Shown here piece by piece: positions 6,721 through 10,130 of a stretch of DNA of 10,130 nucleotides; positions within the stretch are counted from its first letter, which is position 1; each line of letters opens with the position of its first letter. A model generated the notes under the pieces. That model was not told the DNA's origin. It did no database searches and was given only the letters and a program-made list of their open reading frames with translations. The stretch is taken from assembly GCA_964496365.1 (NCBI GenBank), contig CAZBZK010000055.1, forward strand, positions 1 to 10,130. The letters run 5' to 3'. The DNA comes from AB-629-J13 sp964496365. GTDB taxonomy: Bacteria > Fidelibacterota > Marinisomatia > Marinisomatales > AB-629-J13. The position numbers and the translations under genes were made by a program.

Positions 6721-8282
6721 GCTGAATAAACCACTTTCCCATTTACAACTGTCATTTTTACTTTTGTATCAAGAATTTCAGAAGGATGAATATTGAGAAG
6801 GTCTTTATCCAACACAGTAAAGTCAGCAGCGAACCCTTCACTAATTTTTCCTTTCACATTTTCTTCAAAACTTGCATATGCAGCCCATTCTGTGTACATC
6901 TTGATGGCATTTTCTATAGAAACAGTTTCATGCCCCTGCCAACCACCGGATGGACTTCCCTGCTCATCCTTGCGAGTTACTGTAGCATAAATCCCCTTTA
7001 ATGGATCAGGACTTTCGATGGGAGCATCGGATCCTCCGGGAATAATGGATCCGGCTTGAATCAAAGAATTCCACGGATAAGTTTCACAGAGTCTGTCTTT
7101 ACCAATTCGATGGGGAAGCCAACCCATGTCACTAGTGCAATGAACGGGCTGCATGCATGGGAGAACCCCCAATTCTGAAAATCTGGGGATGTCTTTTTGA
7201 TGAATCATTTGAGCATGTTCAATCCGGTTTCGACATTCCTTGTTTCCAGATTGAGAATATAAATCTAATGCTAATCGGTTTGCCTTGTCCCCAATACAAT
7301 GAATTGCGGATTGAAAACCCATTTTGTTAAACGTTTTGATGTCTTTTTTTACCTTTTCAAGGTCTTCAAGAATTAACCCACAATTTTTTGAATCGTCACT
7401 GTATGGCTTTAAAAGAGCAGCACCATGGGATCCTAATGCTCCGTCCAAATAAATTTTAACGGCTCTAATGGTTAAAGTTAGATGTGTTTTCAAGGGACCT
7501 TTCTCAAGATAGGGTGAAAGTTCATCATCTTTGTAATTTAGCATAGCATAGACACCCATGGTGGATTCAAACGTTTTATCCATCAATACAGAGATAGTTT
7601 CCGGGTCGGTTCCTGGGTCGTGAATGGATGTTAATCCATACGAATTTAAGTGAGACATCGCCTTAATTATTTGACTCCTAATTTCTACATTGCTTGGTTT
7701 TGGAATGACATTCAAAATAAGATTCATAGCATTATCTATAAAAATCCCTGTTGGTTCACCATTCGAATGTTTATGAATAACTCCTCCATCCGGCGATAAG
7801 GTGTCTTTTGAGACACCGGCAAGTTCCATTGCCTTAGAATTAACCCACAACGCATGTCCATCTACCCTGCGGAACGCAATGGGAATATGAGGTGAAACAC
7901 CATCCAAAATGGTTTTATCAGGATAGGATGGTTCTGCCCACTCGGTTTGATCCCATCCACGTCCCAAAATCCAATTGGTATTAGTTTTGTTTGTGTGAAT
8001 ATTGGTTTTAAAAAGAGGAATGACATCCAGTGGTGAAATTAGTCCATTTAATTTAATAGTTTCAAGTGCCTGTCCTGTTCCTAAAAGATGTAGGTGTGAG
8101 TCAATAAGCCCGGGATAAACAAATCCACCGTCGAAATTAATTGACTTCTCAATTTTAAAATCGTCTTTATTTCCAACACCAATAATTTTACCATCCCTGC
8201 ATAAAATTGCAGATGAGCCGGGATGACCATAAATAGTTCCATTATAGAAAAGAACGGACTGGTTTTGTTTGTGAACAGACAT
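6717..8282 (-). CDS. YtcJ-like amidohydrolase (amidohydrolase family 3)
   Basis: A 521-residue metal-dependent hydrolase of the YtcJ branch of the amidohydrolase superfamily. It has the composite beta-sandwich at both ends (NGTIYGH and DGKIIGVG near the start; ADFTVLDKDLL and VNGKVVY near the end) around a TIM barrel. Metal and catalytic motifs are visible: YPGLIDSHLHL (H63, H65), VKIYLDGALGSHGA with K276, HCIGDKAN (H328), RIEHAQ (H356) and PGGSDAPIESPDP (D419). The family includes N-substituted formamide deformylase and exoenzyme-regulatory homologues; it hydrolyses amide or related C-N bonds, but the substrate here is unknown. There is no signal peptide, so it is cytoplasmic. The ATG at 8280-8282 lies 5 bases after a perfect TATAAT, with no room for a Shine-Dalgarno sequence. 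It is divergent from gpmI and coupled to the methyltransferase. Confidence 0.93.
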   Translation of the reverse strand: MSVHKQNQSVLFYNGTIYGHPGSSAILCRDGKIIGVGNKDDFKIEKSINFDGGFVYPGLIDSHLHLLGTGQALETIKLNGLISPLDVIPLFKTNIHTNKTNTNWILGRGWDQTEWAEPSYPDKTILDGVSPHIPIAFRRVDGHALWVNSKAMELAGVSKDTLSPDGGVIHKHSNGEPTGIFIDNAMNLILNVIPKPSNVEIRSQIIKAMSHLNSYGLTSIHDPGTDPETISVLMDKTFESTMGVYAMLNYKDDELSPYLEKGPLKTHLTLTIRAVKIYLDGALGSHGAALLKPYSDDSKNCGLILEDLEKVKKDIKTFNKMGFQSAIHCIGDKANRLALDLYSQSGNKECRNRIEHAQMIHQKDIPRFSELGVLPCMQPVHCTSDMGWLPHRIGKDRLCETYPWNSLIQAGSIIPGGSDAPIESPDPLKGIYATVTRKDEQGSPSGGWQGHETVSIENAIKMYTEWAAYASFEENVKGKISEGFAADFTVLDKDLLNIHPSEILDTKVKMTVVNGKVVYSA

Positions 8283-8287
8283 ATGTG

Positions 8288-8293
8288 ATTATA
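8288..8293 (-). promoter_or_regulatory. Candidate -10 box for the amidohydrolase gene (possible leaderless transcript)
   Basis: The minus strand reads TATAAT followed by five bases (CACAT) and then the ATG. A start site 6-7 bases downstream of the box would fall at or next to the start codon, giving a leaderless or nearly leaderless mRNA. Only a T-rich stretch sits at the -35 distance, so the assignment rests on the -10 match alone. Confidence 0.35.
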
Positions 8294-8314
8294 TGAATGG
8301 AAAAATAAGTAAAA

Positions 8315-8343
8315 AAGACATCACAAATTCAGAGTTTTATAGG
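8315..8343 (+). promoter_or_regulatory. Candidate sigma-70-type promoter for gpmI
   Basis: AAGACA (8315-8320; 4 of 6 matches to TTGACA) and TATAGG (8338-8343; 4 of 6 matches to TATAAT) are separated by exactly 17 bases. Transcription would begin near 8350, about 25 bases before the TTG start of gpmI. The 91-base divergent gap must hold promoters in both directions. In AT-rich DNA such matches are common, so confidence is low. Confidence 0.3.
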
Positions 8344-8373
8344 GTTAAATTTTATCCTTTAATCTGAAGAATA

Positions 8374-9930
8374 TTGAAACCGGTTATCTTAATTGTTCTA
8401 GATGGTGTGGGGTATAATGAAAACCCCAAGGGAAACGCCGTAATGGCGGCCAATACGCCTAACTTTGATTTTTACAGAAAAAAATATCCTCGCTGTTTAT
8501 TAGATGCATCTGGTGAAGCGGTTGGTCTTCCGTCGGGATTTCAAGGATCCAGCGAAGTGGGACATCTCAGCATGGGAGCCGGACGAATCATCACTCAAGA
8601 ACTTTTACGGATTAATGACCAACTAACAGATGGAAGTTTATTTGCAACAAAAGCTTGGAAAAAACTCAATGAAAATTGGAAAACCAACCAATCTCAATTT
8701 CATTTTATAGGATTGCTTCAGGATGAGGGTGTTCATGCTCATCAGGATCATCTGTTTAAATTAATGAAACAAGCAAGAGCTGAATATCCAGATGGACGGA
8801 TTGTCATACATCCCTTTTTAGACGGAAGAGACACACCGCCCTGGAGTACCCTTGAATTTTTTGCTTTGCTTAGGAAAGAAATGGATGAAGTCCAAAACTG
8901 TGAAATTGGAACATTTATGGGGCGGTATTACGGAATGGACCGTGCAAAAAACTGGGAACTTACAGATAAGGCATTTTCCTGCATTGTTGACGGAAAAGGA
9001 ATTCGAACAGGTGACCCTGAAAAATCAATTCAAAATTCGTTTAATACTGATCGTACTCCTTCGAATGATAAAATGTTTGACGAATATATTTTACCACATA
9101 CTATCAACACATATAACGGAGTGTTGAATGGTGATAGTGTTTTGCATACAAATTATCGTCAAGACAGAGCGATTCAGTTGTCAAGAGCGTTTACAGAGTC
9201 AGAATATCCGGGAAAACGTAGTAGATTTCCTGAAATTGAATTTGCAGGATTAACTCAATATTATGACGAGTTTACTCCGTATTTGTTGGTGCCTTTCGGT
9301 GACAAATCAAGTAAATCGGATTCATGGGTTGGTCAGATTGTATCAAATGCAGGGTTACGTCAACTCCGTTTAGCAGAGACACAAAAATTCCGCCACGTAA
9401 CCAGTTTTTTCAATGGTAAATCTACAACTCCGTTTCCAAAAGAAGACCAGGTGGAAGTCCCCAGCAGATTTGACCCGGCTTCATTTGCAAATCATCCGGA
9501 AATGGAGGCTTATAATATTGTCGATAAATTTATGGAACTGACTCAGTCAAATCCATACAGATTTATATTGATCAATTTTGCAAACGGAGATATGGTTGGT
9601 CATACGGGTAATTTTAATTCGGCAGTAAAAGCAGTGGAAATTCTGGATGAATGTGTTGGAAAAATTGTGGATAGAATATTGGAATTGGATGGAAAAATAA
9701 TATTAACAGCAGACCATGGTAATTGTGATCAAATGGTAGATTATACAACCGGACAAATTAGAACCAGCCACTCCGTACTACCAGTTGAATGCGTTTATAT
9801 TTCTCGGAATACTTCTGAAATTTCTTTGAAAGAAAAAGGGAAATTGTCAGACATCGGTCCCACAATTTTAAATTTAATGGAACTTCCAATTCCTCAAGAA
9901 ATGACTGCTTCAAATTTGATTAAAGATTGA
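8374..9930 (+). CDS. gpmI: 2,3-bisphosphoglycerate-independent phosphoglycerate mutase
   Basis: A full-length (518-residue) Mn2+-dependent iPGM, interconverting 3- and 2-phosphoglycerate in glycolysis and gluconeogenesis in the cytoplasm. The alkaline-phosphatase-fold metal ligands are all visible: D10 (IVLDG), S60 (GSSEVGH; the phosphorylated Ser), D406 and H410 (NGDMVGH), D447 and H448 (TADHGN) and H466 (TSHS). Substrate-site elements are kept too: GVHAH with H121, FLDGRD (148-153), MGRYYGMDR (182-190), NYRQDR (260-265) and K338. Deviations from the commonest consensus are GSSEVGH for GNSEVGH, LQDEGVH for LSDGGVH and RQDRA for RPDRA, so it is a divergent but apparently active form. The start must be TTG at 8374-8376: an in-frame TGA lies at 8365-8367 and the first internal ATG (Met24) would remove D10. 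Only a weak GAAG precedes it. carA follows after 40 bases. Confidence 0.97.
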   Translation: MKPVILIVLDGVGYNENPKGNAVMAANTPNFDFYRKKYPRCLLDASGEAVGLPSGFQGSSEVGHLSMGAGRIITQELLRINDQLTDGSLFATKAWKKLNENWKTNQSQFHFIGLLQDEGVHAHQDHLFKLMKQARAEYPDGRIVIHPFLDGRDTPPWSTLEFFALLRKEMDEVQNCEIGTFMGRYYGMDRAKNWELTDKAFSCIVDGKGIRTGDPEKSIQNSFNTDRTPSNDKMFDEYILPHTINTYNGVLNGDSVLHTNYRQDRAIQLSRAFTESEYPGKRSRFPEIEFAGLTQYYDEFTPYLLVPFGDKSSKSDSWVGQIVSNAGLRQLRLAETQKFRHVTSFFNGKSTTPFPKEDQVEVPSRFDPASFANHPEMEAYNIVDKFMELTQSNPYRFILINFANGDMVGHTGNFNSAVKAVEILDECVGKIVDRILELDGKIILTADHGNCDQMVDYTTGQIRTSHSVLPVECVYISRNTSEISLKEKGKLSDIGPTILNLMELPIPQEMTASNLIKD

Positions 9931-9970
9931 TCCAATCACATAACCCCGTTTACCAAAACCACAATTCATT

Positions 9971-10130
9971 TTGAACAAGGCTGCTTTATTGCTAAACGAT
10001 GGGCGATGTTTTAAGGGGGCAGCCCTTGGGCATGAAGGAGAGAGTGTTGGTGAAGTGTGCTTCAATACAGGACTCTCCGGATATCAGGAAATATTGACCG
10101 ATCCTTCCTATTGCCGCCAAATCGTTACCA
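9971..10130 (+). CDS. carA: Carbamoyl-phosphate synthase small subunit, N-terminal part (runs off the right edge)
   Basis: Fifty-three codons of CarA are visible. In the complete enzyme this subunit hydrolyses glutamine and passes ammonia to CarB to make carbamoyl phosphate for arginine and pyrimidine synthesis. The visible part belongs to the N-terminal CPSase small-chain domain: ALLLNDGRCFKG, then GEVCFNTGLSGYQEILTDPSY (about 26-46) and QIVT, which are strong family signatures. The glutaminase domain lies beyond the window. The start is read as TTG at 9971-9973; the frame is closed by TAA at 9941-9943, no ATG or GTG lies between, and ATT at 9968 is the only other possibility of note. No Shine-Dalgarno sequence is seen. 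With 40 bases and no hairpin after gpmI, the two may share a transcript. Confidence 0.93.
   Translation, partial: MNKAALLLNDGRCFKGAALGHEGESVGEVCFNTGLSGYQEILTDPSYCRQIVT

Noticed and set aside
6470..7001. Plus-strand open frames of 65-108 codons across the methyltransferase/amidohydrolase junction
   Set aside because: They lie opposite two well-supported genes and have no conserved motifs or promoter.
9931..9970. Terminator between gpmI and carA
   Set aside because: The 40-base gap contains no inverted repeat and no T run, so none can be supported.

Overview
The window looks like a chromosomal segment from an AT-rich bacterium. There is no sign of phage, transposon, CRISPR, rRNA or tRNA genes. 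Shine-Dalgarno sequences are almost absent, several genes must start at TTG, and gene junctions are very tight. These traits fit the FCB group (Bacteroidetes relatives) and would suit a marine lineage such as Candidatus Marinimicrobia. That placement is inference, because no taxonomic marker gene is present.

Layout. Positions 1-5792 hold a seven-gene minus-strand run. In transcription order it encodes a CPBP-family membrane protease, the magnesium transporter MgtE, a membrane GT2 glycosyltransferase, a DUF3108-like exported protein, a small four-helix membrane protein, a type II dehydroquinase-like protein and an M23 peptidase lipoprotein that runs off the left edge. Five of its six junctions are the same 4-base ATGA stop/start overlap. 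Positions 5950-8282 hold a second minus-strand pair, a YtcJ-type amidohydrolase and a TrmH/SpoU RNA methyltransferase, also joined by ATGA. A weak hairpin with a T run separates the two units. From 8374 the strand switches: gpmI (phosphoglycerate mutase) is followed by the first 53 codons of carA.

How the genes fit together. Most of the seven-gene run is directed at the cell envelope: membrane proteolysis, Mg2+ uptake, glycosyl transfer, an exported DUF3108-like protein and a peptidoglycan-type hydrolase. The amidohydrolase and methyltransferase appear to share only a transcript. gpmI serves lower glycolysis and gluconeogenesis, and carA serves arginine and pyrimidine synthesis.

The most unusual item is the dehydroquinase-like protein. 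It aligns without gaps to the AroQ family as I recall it, but essentially all recalled catalytic and substrate-binding residues except the first Asn are replaced. It therefore looks like a pseudoenzyme embedded in an envelope operon.
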